Shown: positions 10,294-20,552 of the stretch, in pieces
Numbering within the stretch: position 1 is the stretch's first letter
Layout: each line of letters begins with the position of its first letter
Assembly (NCBI GenBank): GCA_028293745.1
Contig: JAQGOF010000043.1
Coordinates: forward strand, 1-64,000
Length of the DNA: 64,000 nucleotides
Direction: 5' to 3'
Origin: Gammaproteobacteria bacterium
GTDB taxonomy: Bacteria; Pseudomonadota; Gammaproteobacteria; Steroidobacterales; Steroidobacteraceae
The notes under the pieces: generated by a model
Told to the model about the DNA's origin: nothing
Seen by the model: the letters and a program-made list of their open reading frames with translations, nothing else
Database searches by the model: none
Position numbers and translations under genes: made by a program

Positions 10294-11343
10294 GTGGATG
10301 TTGCGCCCGGGGTCAACGAAGCCCTCAAAGACTTCGTCTTGCCGGAAACATTGGGCTTCGGTGCGGTCAATGCTCCTGTCATGTTCAGTGCTGAATGGCG
10401 CGATCAACAATGGGGCCGTGGGCGGCTGCTGCCATATGGACCGATAGAGATATTGCCCGGTGCACGTGCGCTGCAGTACGCAGAATTGGTGTTCGAGGGC
10501 CTGAAGGCTTACTGCGTCGGCCAGACGCAACCTAACCTATTCCGCCCGGAAGAGAATTTCCGGCGGCTGGAGCGGTCTGCGCAGCGTCTATCGATGCCAG
10601 TAGTACCGGAAGCGTTGTTCTTTGAAGGCGTGGAATCCGTGACGAAGGCGTGCGCCGGATTCATACCATCGCGCTCCGGGCAATCGCTGTACCTTCGGCC
10701 ATTCCTGTTCGGCACCGAGAGCGGTTATCTCCTGCGGAACTCGCACACGTTCCGATTCATGGTGATCGCGAACCCCGTGGAGGCGTATGCATCAGGATCC
10801 CCTTCCGTGGCGATCGAGCGACGCGATGTGCGCGCCGCCGTAGGCGGAGTTGGCGCCGCAAAGACAGCGGCGAACTATGCAGCATCTCTGCGTGGATCTA
10901 CCGCGGCCGTGACTGGCGGGCATGCGGTTGCGTTGTGGCTCGATGCCGTTTCGCATCGCTATATCCAGGAGTTGTCGGGCATGAATTTCTTCGCCATCAT
11001 TGACGGCGAATTGCATACCCCGGAACTCGATACCGCGATATTGCCGGGCGTTACGCGCGACTCATTGATCAAGCTGGCCCGTCGCCTGGGTTACACCGTT
11101 CACGAGCGGCAGATGGACGTTGAGGAATTGCTCGCGCAGATCGCCTCCGGCCGCTGCAGCGAGATCTTCGCCTGCGGGACAGCTGCAATCGTAATGCCGA
11201 TATCCGCACTCGCCGACACGGATGGTGGTGTGTTCAAACCGCGGGAGACAAACGTCATCGCGAGCCGTCTGCGGGATACCCTGCTTGCGATCCAGGAGCG
11301 GCGTGCTCCTGATGCGTTCGGCTGGATCAGAGTTCTGTCATGA
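10294..11343 (+). CDS. class-IV (branched-chain type) aminotransferase
   Basis: LQYAELVFEGLKAY, FRPEENFRRLERSAQRL, GVGAAKTAANYAASL (PLP lysine region), LPGVTRDSLI; GTG start. Confidence 0.85.
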   Translation: MDVAPGVNEALKDFVLPETLGFGAVNAPVMFSAEWRDQQWGRGRLLPYGPIEILPGARALQYAELVFEGLKAYCVGQTQPNLFRPEENFRRLERSAQRLSMPVVPEALFFEGVESVTKACAGFIPSRSGQSLYLRPFLFGTESGYLLRNSHTFRFMVIANPVEAYASGSPSVAIERRDVRAAVGGVGAAKTAANYAASLRGSTAAVTGGHAVALWLDAVSHRYIQELSGMNFFAIIDGELHTPELDTAILPGVTRDSLIKLARRLGYTVHERQMDVEELLAQIASGRCSEIFACGTAAIVMPISALADTDGGVFKPRETNVIASRLRDTLLAIQERRAPDAFGWIRVLS

Positions 11344-12314
11344 CGCGGGCCATCGTGCTCCACGAAACCGGCGGGCCCGAGAACCTCATTTGGGAACCCG
11401 TCGAAGTGGGTGTGCCGGGTCCGGGAGAGCTGCGCGTCCGCCAAACCGCCATTGGCGTGAACTTTCATGATACGTATGTAAGGACCGGTCTTTACAAGAC
11501 ACTGTCGTTACCCGGCATTCCGGGCATCGAGGCCGCTGGCGTCGTCGAGCTCGCAGGCCCCGGGGTTGCGGCATTCGTTCCAGGCGACCGGATCTGTTAT
11601 GTTGATCCATCGTACGGCGCTTACTCCGAAGTGCGCCTGCTCCCTGCCGCCCTTGCCTTGCGGCTGCCCGATGCAATCAGCGACGAAGCGGCCGCGAGCC
11701 TGCTCGTGAGAGGATTGACGGCCTGCATGTTGCTGCGGCACACCCGGCGGGTGCTTCCGGGTGAGACATTGCTCATCCATGCAGCCGCAGGTGGAGTCGG
11801 TCAATTACTCGTTCATTGGGCCAAGCACCTCGGCGCAAGAGTGATTGCAACTGTCGGCTCGCCCGAAAAGGCGGCGATCGCGCGCGGGTGTGGCGCCGAC
11901 GAGGTAATCCTGTATCGCAAGGAAAATTTCGTCGAGCGCGTCGCTGCGCTGACCCACGGACGTGGGGTGGACGTCGTATACGATTCGGTGGGCGCCGACA
12001 CGTTCTCCGGTTCAGTGGATTGTCTCGGTTATTTCGGAACGCTGGTCAACTTCGGGCAGTCTTCCGGAGCGGTTCCACCTTTTCCCGTGTCGCGGCTGGC
12101 TGCTCGCTCCAACGCGGTCGTGCGCCCGATACTGTTTCACTACAGCCGCGAACGGGCTGCTCGCGATGCCATGGTCGAGGAAACGTTCAGGATGGTTCAG
12201 GCGGCCGTGTTACGGCCGAGGATCGGCCTGCGCCTGCCGCTGAGCCGGGCAGCGGAGGCGCACGCCGCCCTCGAATCGCGCGCCACGACCGGAGCAGTCA
12301 TTCTTACTGTTTGA
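11340..12314 (+). CDS. zinc-type/quinone oxidoreductase family protein
   Basis: FHDTYVRTGLY, GIEAAGVVE, HAAAGGVGQLLVHWAKHLGARVIATVGSPEKA; 4 bp overlap with upstream gene. Confidence 0.9.
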   Translation: MTRAIVLHETGGPENLIWEPVEVGVPGPGELRVRQTAIGVNFHDTYVRTGLYKTLSLPGIPGIEAAGVVELAGPGVAAFVPGDRICYVDPSYGAYSEVRLLPAALALRLPDAISDEAAASLLVRGLTACMLLRHTRRVLPGETLLIHAAAGGVGQLLVHWAKHLGARVIATVGSPEKAAIARGCGADEVILYRKENFVERVAALTHGRGVDVVYDSVGADTFSGSVDCLGYFGTLVNFGQSSGAVPPFPVSRLAARSNAVVRPILFHYSRERAARDAMVEETFRMVQAAVLRPRIGLRLPLSRAAEAHAALESRATTGAVILTV

Positions 12315-12324
12315 GATACCTCAA

Positions 12325-12720
12325 ATGAGCGCAATACGCACACCCATCGAATACAACGACGCTTCCCCGGAAGTGCGCGCCGTGTACGACGACATCATGG
12401 CCACGCGAAAGACCGATTGGGTCAACAACTTCTGGAAGGTGCTGGCGCATGACCCAGCTTCTCTGCGCCGTATCTGGACCAACATCAAGGAGGTGATGGG
12501 CCCCGGGACGATCGACCCCCTGGTCAAAGAAATGCTGTACATTGCCATCAGCGCATCAAACGGTTGCCGCTACTGCATCGCCTCGCATTCGGCGGCCGCG
12601 CGTGCCAAGGGGATGACCGAGGCGCAATATTCAGAGCTCCTGGCGATCGTGGGCCTGGCCAACGAAACCAACCGGCTGGTTACGGCGCTCGATGTGCCGG
12701 TGGACGAGCGCTTTCTGTAA
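12325..12720 (+). CDS. carboxymuconolactone decarboxylase family (AhpD-like) protein
   Basis: SNGCRYCIASHSAAARAKGM CxxC-x3-H motif. Confidence 0.85.
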   Translation: MSAIRTPIEYNDASPEVRAVYDDIMATRKTDWVNNFWKVLAHDPASLRRIWTNIKEVMGPGTIDPLVKEMLYIAISASNGCRYCIASHSAAARAKGMTEAQYSELLAIVGLANETNRLVTALDVPVDERFL

Positions 12721-12736
12721 GTCCACCGCCCGTGCT

Positions 12737-13600
12737 TTACTCGTTGTTGACGAGTGAAGCAATAATCTGTTCCGCCGTGGTAGCCGCACGCCGCGCATGT
12801 TTCCCCCCGTCCGAAAATTCAATCCATCCCTCATTGAACCCATCCAGCATTTGCATTCGCGGTATGGGGTTCTGCATTCCCACGGAGCGAAACAGCTGCT
12901 CCCAGTCCTGGCGTTGTACCACCCTGGCGGCAACGGGAGTTCTTAGCGCTGCCGCAAAAGCCCGGGCAATTTCGTTCGGGGTCACACGCCGCGGCCCTTC
13001 GAGCTCGACGACGCGATGACCGCGCCACGTATCTCGTAGCAACTCGGCGGCAACAGAGCCGACATCCTTCGCGGCGACCATCGGGTAATGTTTGTCGAGC
13101 GGCTGCAGGAAGCTCTCGATCAGGCCTATGCTGCGCGCGGAGGCCACATCAAGCGCTGCATTGTCAACAAACCAGGCTGCGCGGAGGAAAGCGACGGGAA
13201 CCGGCAACGACTGCAGCGCCTGCTCCAGGAGGCCCAGTTGATTCAGGAGGTTGGGTTGCTGCGCGTCAGCCCCGATGGTCGACAGACATACTATTTTGGG
13301 CACCGCCGCTCGTTTGAGGCTCTCCGTGAGCGCAGCGATCGCGGTCTTCGCTTCCGGAAATCCAGGCCCCGGGTCGAAGACGGGTGGCAGCATGACGAAC
13401 ACTCCCTCCACATCCTCAAATGCAGAAGTCAGCGCCGCGGCATGCTCCGTGTTCGCAAATGCAATTTCGCATCCCTGCTGCGCCCATCTGTGAGCCTTGG
13501 CGGCGTCGCGCATGATTGCCCGCACTCTGCAGCCGGACGCGAGCAGCGTAGTTGCGACCGACCCACCGACTTTGCCCGTGACACCCATTACCGCATACAT
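12737..13600 (-). CDS. NmrA-like NAD(P)-binding protein
   Basis: MYAVMGVTGKVGGSVATTLLASGCRVRAIMRD Rossmann motif. Confidence 0.85.
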   Translation of the reverse strand: MYAVMGVTGKVGGSVATTLLASGCRVRAIMRDAAKAHRWAQQGCEIAFANTEHAAALTSAFEDVEGVFVMLPPVFDPGPGFPEAKTAIAALTESLKRAAVPKIVCLSTIGADAQQPNLLNQLGLLEQALQSLPVPVAFLRAAWFVDNAALDVASARSIGLIESFLQPLDKHYPMVAAKDVGSVAAELLRDTWRGHRVVELEGPRRVTPNEIARAFAAALRTPVAARVVQRQDWEQLFRSVGMQNPIPRMQMLDGFNEGWIEFSDGGKHARRAATTAEQIIASLVNNE

Positions 13601-13659
13601 CGTGGCCTCCAAACAGAGGGTCTCGTTGCGGACCCATGTGGGAAGAGATCCTATGCCCC

Positions 13660-13677
13660 CTGTATTAGTGAATACAG
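13660..13677. promoter_or_regulatory. inverted repeat CTGTATT-AGTG-AATACAG between divergent NmrA-like and LysR genes
   Basis: perfect 7 bp arms in a 126 bp divergent intergenic region. Confidence 0.5.
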
Positions 13678-13726
13678 TACCGTTCGGTCATTTTATTATT
13701 GATTAAAGTCACGTAATCTGTCGGCC

Positions 13727-14659
13727 ATGAAAGCGGCTGCAACAACCTTTGACGGCACTTTGTTTGCGGGTATCACCGTCCTCGTGCAGGTCGTGGAAAG
13801 CGGTAGCTTCGTCCGCGCCGCCGAGGCACTTGGGCTCTCCTCATCCGGTGTCAGCCGTGCCGTGAGTCGCCTGGAGGCCCGGATGGGTGTGCGCTTGATC
13901 GAGCGCACTACGCGGGCCTTGACCCTCACCGGCGAGGGACAACAGCTCTATGAGCAGGTGCGGCCTCATCTGACCGGCGTGTCCGAAGCGGTCGCCCTGG
14001 CCTCGGGCGCGGCGCACGCCGTACGGGGTAAGCTGCGGGTCAACATCGATCCCTTCTTCGCGCGAATCGTGCTAGCCGCGCGGCTCACAGAATTCCTGGA
14101 GCGCTTTCCAGACCTGTCAGTGGAGCTGATCACGAAGGACTCGGTGGGAGACCTGGTGGCGGACCGGTTCGATCTCGCGGTGCGCTTCGTTGACCCTCCC
14201 GTCAGTTCCCTGGTTGCGAAGCGCCTCATTGACACGCGCATCCTGACAGTCGCATCACCCGGCTACATCGCCCGTCACGGCCGTCCCGGACATCCCAAAG
14301 ACGTAGCGGAACACCAGCGCATCCTGTTTCCGAATCCCCTCACCTCGCAGCCCTTCGAGTGGGAATTCAGACGCGGGCGCGAGTTGGTCGAGATTCCGGT
14401 TACGGGTCACCTGCTGGTGTCGGATGCCGGCACGATGCTGGATGCCTGCATCGCCGGTGCGGGCATTGCGCAGACGCTCGAGTTGGGGACCGAGGAGCTG
14501 ATCCGCAGGAAACAGCTCGTCAACCTGTTTCCTGACTGGTCAGGCGAGCGATTCCCACTCTTCGCGATGTACCCACGCCGGCGTTTTGTGTCCGCCAAAC
14601 TGCACGCCTTCGTCGAATTCTGCTCTGCAAGCATCGCCAGCTCCTCGCGCGCGCGGTAA
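13727..14659 (+). CDS. LysR family transcriptional regulator
   Basis: VVESGSFVRAAEALGLSSSGVSRAVSRLEARMGVRLIERTTRALTLT HTH. Confidence 0.93.
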   Translation: MKAAATTFDGTLFAGITVLVQVVESGSFVRAAEALGLSSSGVSRAVSRLEARMGVRLIERTTRALTLTGEGQQLYEQVRPHLTGVSEAVALASGAAHAVRGKLRVNIDPFFARIVLAARLTEFLERFPDLSVELITKDSVGDLVADRFDLAVRFVDPPVSSLVAKRLIDTRILTVASPGYIARHGRPGHPKDVAEHQRILFPNPLTSQPFEWEFRRGRELVEIPVTGHLLVSDAGTMLDACIAGAGIAQTLELGTEELIRRKQLVNLFPDWSGERFPLFAMYPRRRFVSAKLHAFVEFCSASIASSSRAR

Positions 14660-14757
14660 GTGCAGGTCCGCAGGCCCAAGCTTCCGCCGGCCGGGCATGG
14701 AGCTTGCGTGCAGCGACCGATTGCGAGCTGGCAAATAAGCCAAGCCCAAGGAGCCGT

Positions 14758-15213
14758 ATGCTCATTCCCAAGGACACGCTGGTACTGGTTGGCGACGGCC
14801 GCAAGGCCATGTTTCTGCGCAACAGGGGCGGTGCGGGGCACCCCGACTTATTCGCCGAACGAATAATGGAGCAGGACAATCCTCCCACCCGCGAGCAAGG
14901 CACCGACAAGCCGGGCAGATACGAAGGACCCGCCGGCGCACCCCGAAGTGCGGTGGAGCAAACGGACTGGCATCAACTGGCCGAGGACCGGTTTGCCGCG
15001 GAAGTTGCGCGAATCCTGTACAAGAAGGCCCACGAACATGACTTCGAACGGTTGATCGTGGTGGCTGCGCCGCGAACCCTCGGCACCCTGCGTAGCGCAT
15101 TCCGCAAGGAAGTGGCTCAGAAAGTGACTGCGGAGATCCCGAAGGATCTGACGTCCCACACTCCTGCGGACATAGGGCGGCTGCTCAAACAGGAGGAGTC
15201 AGACGAGGACTGA
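14758..15213 (+). CDS. host attachment family protein
   Basis: VLVGDGRKAMFLRN...HEHDFERLIVVAAPRTLGTLRSAF...KDLTSHTPADIGRLL; ATG 14758 preceded by AAGGAG. Confidence 0.8.
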   Translation: MLIPKDTLVLVGDGRKAMFLRNRGGAGHPDLFAERIMEQDNPPTREQGTDKPGRYEGPAGAPRSAVEQTDWHQLAEDRFAAEVARILYKKAHEHDFERLIVVAAPRTLGTLRSAFRKEVAQKVTAEIPKDLTSHTPADIGRLLKQEESDED

Positions 15214-15252
15214 GAGCCGCGCAATGGCGCTGGCGAGCGAGTGGCCGGCGGC

Positions 15253-17457
15253 CTAGCGAGTGGCAGGCACCTCGCCTTTCAGATAGGTCGCCAGCCACGC
15301 GTGTACCTCCTCGTAGAAATGACGGCTGTCTTCCGGCTTGAGTATCCAATGCCAGGCATCGGGCCAGACCAGCAGCCGGCTGGGCACGTGCATACGCTGT
15401 AACGTGGCCCAGTTCTCGAGGGTATTGCCAATGGGCACGCGGAAATCGCGCTCGCCGATGCTCAACAGCATCGGCGTTTTCCAGTTTGCGGCATAAGTGA
15501 TTGGGCTTTGCTCATGCCAGATTGCGCTGCCGCCCCACGGCGGGCCGTTGTTGGTGAGCTCGCGGTCGTAGATTGCGTCGCTCTCGCCCCACTGGGTTGC
15601 CAGGTCAACTTCGCCCGCGTGACTGATGATGCATTTGTAGCGAGTGGTGGTGGCTTCGAGCCAATTGGCCAGATGGCCGCCGTAGCTCGCCCCGCCGGCG
15701 CACATACGTGACCCATCGATGAAGGGATAACGCTCGAGGGCCTCGTCCACGGCCTGGTTGATTTCGTCGCCCGGGGTCTTCAGCGGATCGAGCCTGATGG
15801 CCTGCGCAAACTTCTCCCCGAAGCTGGTCGAGCCGGTGTAGTCGGTCATCAGCAGCACATATCCGGGGGCAGCCAGCAGGTGATAGTTCCAGCGCAGTCC
15901 GATCTGGTCCGGGTTGAAACTCGCAGCCCCTCCGTGGATGAACACCAGCAGCGGATACTTCCTGCTGGCATCAAACGCCGGCGGCAGGACGATCATGTTG
16001 TGGATGTTGCGGCCCTTGGCACTGGTGAAGTAGAAGTGCTCCGGAGGGCTCCAGTCGATCGTGGCCGCCACCGAAGTGTTGATGTGCGTCAGGTTGGTAT
16101 GCTTGCGCGCGGCCGGGTCGATACGCACGATTTCCAACGGGCTGACGGAGCTGCCATAACTTGCAATCAGCACCGGTTTCACGGCCTTCTGCGCGCTGAC
16201 CAGGGCCGTATAACCACCGTTGCGCGGGCCAATGACGAGGCTCGGTTGTCCCCCGGCGGCGGGTACCCGGTAGAGATTCTCCTTGCCAGCTTCAGGGGTG
16301 CGCAGATATATCGTGCGGCTGTCAGGTGTGAGGGCATAGCCCGAGACTTCGCGATCAAAGGCGCGCGCCACGGGAATTGGCTCGCCTCCGGCCGGCCACG
16401 GGACTCGTTGAAGGCGCTCGAGGTGATAGATCTCGCTATCGATGGGCGCGTACTTGAAGAACAGCGCCTTGCCATCCGCGGCGAAAACCGCTTCCTTGTA
16501 CTCGCCTGCGGCCGGCGTGATCACTGTGGGCTCGGTCCCACCCGCGGCAGGCACTTTGTACAAGTGGTAGCCAACATGGGCAAACGCGGCATTCCAACGT
16601 TCCGTCGTTGCGGCAAACACCACTTCCTTGCCGTCCGGGCTCCAGATCGGGGACAGTGAGACCGCGGTTTCGCCCTGCACACCCGAGAAGCCCGACGTGT
16701 GCGCAAAGCTCGTAGACGAGAGGACGTCCTTCGGACCGGACCCTTCCTGCAGCGGCTGTATCATGATTGTGGGCTGGCGGTCATCGAGCCATTGGTTCCA
16801 GAAGCGGACTGGAAAATGCTCGTAGACGTGAACGTTGTACTTGCGTGCTTTGCGTTCGGTACCGATCTTCTTGTTGGCCTCGTCATCCAGCGCGTTCGGA
16901 TAGACCAAGGACTCGAACAGGATCGCCTTGCCGTCCGGACGCCATTGCGGAGTCGAAGCACCGGTGGACACGCTGGTCAGGCGGCGGGCTTCGCCTCCCG
17001 CGGCGAGATCAAGAATATAGATCTGCTCTGCCTCGTCGCTTTCCCGCTTGGTTGTAAAGGCGATGTTCCGGCTATCGGCCGACCAGGCCACTGCGCCTTC
17101 CGCAGCTTTTGTGTTCGTGAGGCGCCGCGGGGGCGAGCTCCCATCCGTCGCGGTCATCCAAAGGTCGCTGACGTCCTTGTCCGCTTCGTAAGATGGCTCA
17201 AGTACTGAAAAGATGACCCATTTTCCGTCGGGGCTGACGGCTGGCGCACCCACGCGCTTCATCATCCACAGTTTCTCGTGAGTGATGGGAGCTTTGGGGG
17301 GCGGCGCGGGGCTCGATGTTTGAGCCTGCGAATTGACAATAGTCGCGCCGGAAACCATCAGGCAGGCGGCGAACAGCGCCGCGCCACACTTGGGCACGAG
17401 ATAGTTGAGCACGATCAGGGTCCTTCCGGTGCGTCCGCCCGGTGTATCTTGCGGCAA
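15253..17457 (-). CDS. S9 family peptidase (prolyl oligopeptidase/acylaminoacyl peptidase type)
   Basis: LVFIHGGA..., GGASYGGHLANWL nucleophile elbow, C-terminal DAWHW. Confidence 0.92.
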   Translation of the reverse strand: MPQDTPGGRTGRTLIVLNYLVPKCGAALFAACLMVSGATIVNSQAQTSSPAPPPKAPITHEKLWMMKRVGAPAVSPDGKWVIFSVLEPSYEADKDVSDLWMTATDGSSPPRRLTNTKAAEGAVAWSADSRNIAFTTKRESDEAEQIYILDLAAGGEARRLTSVSTGASTPQWRPDGKAILFESLVYPNALDDEANKKIGTERKARKYNVHVYEHFPVRFWNQWLDDRQPTIMIQPLQEGSGPKDVLSSTSFAHTSGFSGVQGETAVSLSPIWSPDGKEVVFAATTERWNAAFAHVGYHLYKVPAAGGTEPTVITPAAGEYKEAVFAADGKALFFKYAPIDSEIYHLERLQRVPWPAGGEPIPVARAFDREVSGYALTPDSRTIYLRTPEAGKENLYRVPAAGGQPSLVIGPRNGGYTALVSAQKAVKPVLIASYGSSVSPLEIVRIDPAARKHTNLTHINTSVAATIDWSPPEHFYFTSAKGRNIHNMIVLPPAFDASRKYPLLVFIHGGAASFNPDQIGLRWNYHLLAAPGYVLLMTDYTGSTSFGEKFAQAIRLDPLKTPGDEINQAVDEALERYPFIDGSRMCAGGASYGGHLANWLEATTTRYKCIISHAGEVDLATQWGESDAIYDRELTNNGPPWGGSAIWHEQSPITYAANWKTPMLLSIGERDFRVPIGNTLENWATLQRMHVPSRLLVWPDAWHWILKPEDSRHFYEEVHAWLATYLKGEVPATR

Positions 17458-17492
17458 GGGGCCGCAGGATAGCAGGACCCTTCATTACATCC

Positions 17493-19106
17493 TCACTCCA
17501 AGTAGGCCTCGTTCCGCACGCTGGCCAGTTGGGCGTCGCGCAAATCGAGCTCGCGTTCCAGGCGCCGCCGTGTCTCGGCCTCGAGTGCACCCTGCCGATA
17601 TTTCTCGTTGATCTGCTCGCGCTCGGCGGCGATCAACTGCAACTCGAGCTGGTCGCCCTTGGCGATGCGCTTGCGCTGCTCATCAGCGTCGTCGCTGCGG
17701 ATCAGGTTCTGCGCGAGCCGCTGCCGATAATGGGCCCGCAACCGCGCAGCGACATCGTCCGGAACATCGGGATCCGCGGCAAGTGCATCGAGGCGGTTGC
17801 TCGCCGCCTCGATGGCCTCCCTGCGCGCCTGAAATTCTTCGATCCTGCGCTCGAGCTGCTCGCGCTGACCTGCATTCGCAAGACCCAGCGCCCTCACGAC
17901 CCACGGAAGTGTCAGCCCCTGCCCCACCAACGTGACCAGCACCACCACGAATGCGAGCACCAGGATCAAATCGCGGTTGGGAAACGGCGCACCGTCGGAA
18001 GTTGTAAGTGGAAGTGCGAGAGCCGCTGCCAGCGAGACGATGCCGCGGACTCCGGTGAACGCAAGCACAAACGGCCATTGCCAGGGCGGCGCGGGATCAC
18101 GCCGCGCGAGCGAGGGACTGAGCCACCGTGGAAGATAAGTCGCCGGATACATCCAGACGAACCGCGTCACAATGACCACTACGCTGACGATCGCACCGGT
18201 CACCGCGAGCTCGGAGAGTGAGTGTGCCTTCAGCCCGGTGACCAGCGTATGCGCCTGAAGCCCAGTGAGCAGAAAGACCATGCCCTCGATGAGGTAGATG
18301 AGAAAGTCCCAGAAGAAAATGCCCTGCAGACGTGTTGGAGCGCTGATCAGCCGCAGACCGTTCCAACTGATATACAAGCCGGTCGTCACGGTGGCGAGAA
18401 CACCGGAGCCGCCCAGGAGCTCCGGCGGCCAATAGGCGACGAAGGGTGTCAGGACCGACAGCATGATCTCGACCCGCGGGTCACCGACCCAACGGCGCAG
18501 CCGCAGCATCAACCAGCCGACGGCGACACCCCACAGCAACTCGCCGACCACGATCGCGGCGAACATCCCGACTGCATTCGTCATGGAGAACACGCCGCCA
18601 CCAACGGCAGCCACGGCGAAACGATAGAGAATCAACGCTGTAGCATCGTTCGCAATACCCTCACCTTCCAGGATGACCACGATCCGACGCGGCAGGTGGA
18701 GTCGCCGCGCTATGGACAGCGGCGCAACGGCGTCTGGCGGTGAGACGATGGCTCCCAGCACAAACCCGAGCTGCCAGGAAAATCCCATCCAGTAATGAGC
18801 GGCCGCGGCGACGGCGCTGGCCGTAAATACGACACAACCCACCGCCAGCAGCGCGATCGGCCTGAGGTTGGATCGGAATTCGCTCCAACTCATCGCCACG
18901 GAAGCCGAGTAGATGATCGGGGGCAGCACGAGCAGGAGCACCACCTCCGGTGAAAGCTCGACATTGGGCAATGCCGAGGGCAGCCCCAGCCCGACCCCTG
19001 CGAGCACGAGGAGTATGGAAGCCGGCACCTTCAGGCGCACGGCGATGAAGGCGATGACCGAGATGACCAACAGCAGGCCAACGACGAGCTGAATCGTCGG
19101 AATCAT
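17493..19106 (-). CDS. Na+/H+ antiporter, CPA1 family
   Basis: LGAIVSPPDAVAPLSIARRL...ILEGEGIANDATALILYR, FTGVRGIVSLAAALALP. Confidence 0.93.
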   Translation of the reverse strand: MIPTIQLVVGLLLVISVIAFIAVRLKVPASILLVLAGVGLGLPSALPNVELSPEVVLLLVLPPIIYSASVAMSWSEFRSNLRPIALLAVGCVVFTASAVAAAAHYWMGFSWQLGFVLGAIVSPPDAVAPLSIARRLHLPRRIVVILEGEGIANDATALILYRFAVAAVGGGVFSMTNAVGMFAAIVVGELLWGVAVGWLMLRLRRWVGDPRVEIMLSVLTPFVAYWPPELLGGSGVLATVTTGLYISWNGLRLISAPTRLQGIFFWDFLIYLIEGMVFLLTGLQAHTLVTGLKAHSLSELAVTGAIVSVVVIVTRFVWMYPATYLPRWLSPSLARRDPAPPWQWPFVLAFTGVRGIVSLAAALALPLTTSDGAPFPNRDLILVLAFVVVLVTLVGQGLTLPWVVRALGLANAGQREQLERRIEEFQARREAIEAASNRLDALAADPDVPDDVAARLRAHYRQRLAQNLIRSDDADEQRKRIAKGDQLELQLIAAEREQINEKYRQGALEAETRRRLERELDLRDAQLASVRNEAYLE

Positions 19107-19270
19107 CGGGAACTTGAAGTCATTTTATGAAAACCCTGTAAGACTTTGATAAGTATGCCTTAATATTGGCACTAGCGGGGGATACGCCTACGCTTGCATT
19201 GGGACCGCCCCGCGGCCATAAAGAGAGGGCCGATGCTAGAGTGGCAATTGGATCATTCGGAGGTGAAAAG

Positions 19271-19537
19271 ATGGCGACGGGTTGGGCGGGTGACGGTGCA
19301 GTACAGGATCAGATCGACGCGACCGTGAAGGATGGGATCAATCGCGCGCAAAGCCGTTTGTCCCAGGGTCCGTCCTTGACACACTGCGCCGAATGCGGCG
19401 CCAGTATTCCCGAAGCGCGAAGAAAAGCCATGCCCGGCGTTCGCCTTTGCATTTCCTGTCAGGATGCTCACGATCGCGCCGATGCCGCGTTCAGCGGGTA
19501 CAACCGGCGCGGCAGCAAGGACAGTCAGCTTCGCTGA
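19271..19537 (+). CDS. DksA/TraR C4-type zinc finger protein
   Basis: THCAECGASIPEARRKAMPGVRLCISCQ; ATG 19271 preceded by GGAGGTG. Confidence 0.85.
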   Translation: MATGWAGDGAVQDQIDATVKDGINRAQSRLSQGPSLTHCAECGASIPEARRKAMPGVRLCISCQDAHDRADAAFSGYNRRGSKDSQLR

Positions 19538-19570
19538 GACGAGTCCGCGCGCGAGAGCCGCGTACGTTCA

Positions 19571-20473
19571 TTAGAGCTCGAGGTCGGACTTTGCCGCTGC
19601 GCGCGCAACTTCAATGAATCGAAGTACCGGAGCTGACGATTCGTCGGCGCGCTGCGCGATTCCGAGCAGCGCGGTGAGATGTTGGTCAGTCAAGCGCTTG
19701 TAGGAGACCGCCTGGGGTTGCAGGCCCTGCATGCTCCGCGGAACGATCGAAACCCCCAGCGATGCGGCAACCAGGTTGATGGTTGATGACAGTTGCGGGG
19801 TGTATTGCTTCACCTTCGGCGAGAAACCCGCCTTTTCGCAGGCCGCGATGACGGTATCTGCAAGTCCCGGCCGTTCGGTGCGCGGATACAATACGAATGT
19901 CTCGTCCGCAAGGTCCTTTATCTCGAGGTCTTCGCGCGCGGCCAGCGGATGACTGCTGGCCACCGCCACGACCATCTCCTCCTCGTCGATCATGTGCAGA
20001 GCGATTCCCTCCCCCGTTCGCAGTGGTGGTCTGACGAATGCGGCGTCGACTCGACCCTCCCGCAGCGCAGCGGCGAGAACCGTAGAGGGACTCTCCTCAA
20101 GCGACACTTCCACCTCCGGATAAGCGACTCGGAAGTTACGGAACGCGGCGGTCACAAGAGGGTTGAATGAGGCGGATTCTGTAAAGCCCACGCGGACGTG
20201 CCCGACATCGCCGAGAGATGCGCGCTTCGCTATCAGTACGGCATTGCGGACGTCGGCGAGGATCCGGGCGACCTGCGGTACGAACGATTTGCCGGCATCG
20301 GTCAGCTCGACCCGGTAGCCTGTGCGGTCAAACAGGGTCACGCCCATCTCGGCTTCGAGCGCCTTGATCTGCTGCGTGAGCGGCGGTTGCGCAATATTGA
20401 GACGCTTGGCTGCGCGTGTGAAATTCAGCTCCTCCGCGACGGCCAGGAAGTACCTGAGGTGACGTAGCTCCAT
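19571..20473 (-). CDS. LysR family transcriptional regulator
   Basis: [44 protein letters not shown] at start 20473. Confidence 0.93.
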   Translation of the reverse strand: MELRHLRYFLAVAEELNFTRAAKRLNIAQPPLTQQIKALEAEMGVTLFDRTGYRVELTDAGKSFVPQVARILADVRNAVLIAKRASLGDVGHVRVGFTESASFNPLVTAAFRNFRVAYPEVEVSLEESPSTVLAAALREGRVDAAFVRPPLRTGEGIALHMIDEEEMVVAVASSHPLAAREDLEIKDLADETFVLYPRTERPGLADTVIAACEKAGFSPKVKQYTPQLSSTINLVAASLGVSIVPRSMQGLQPQAVSYKRLTDQHLTALLGIAQRADESSAPVLRFIEVARAAAKSDLEL

Positions 20474-20552
20474 CTCGATACTTTTCTCATATGGAGAGGC
20501 CGCATTCAATGTATTTTCTTTATCCCCCGCCCAGCCATTAGCATGCGCCCCC

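Noticed and set aside
19130-19200. TTGGCAC sigma54-like -24 element upstream of the DksA-like gene
   Set aside because: No matching -12 TTGCA at the correct spacing
20474-20552. Imperfect dyad CTTTTCTCATATGGAGAGG as a LysR site upstream of prpB
   Set aside because: Arms too imperfect to call a site with confidence
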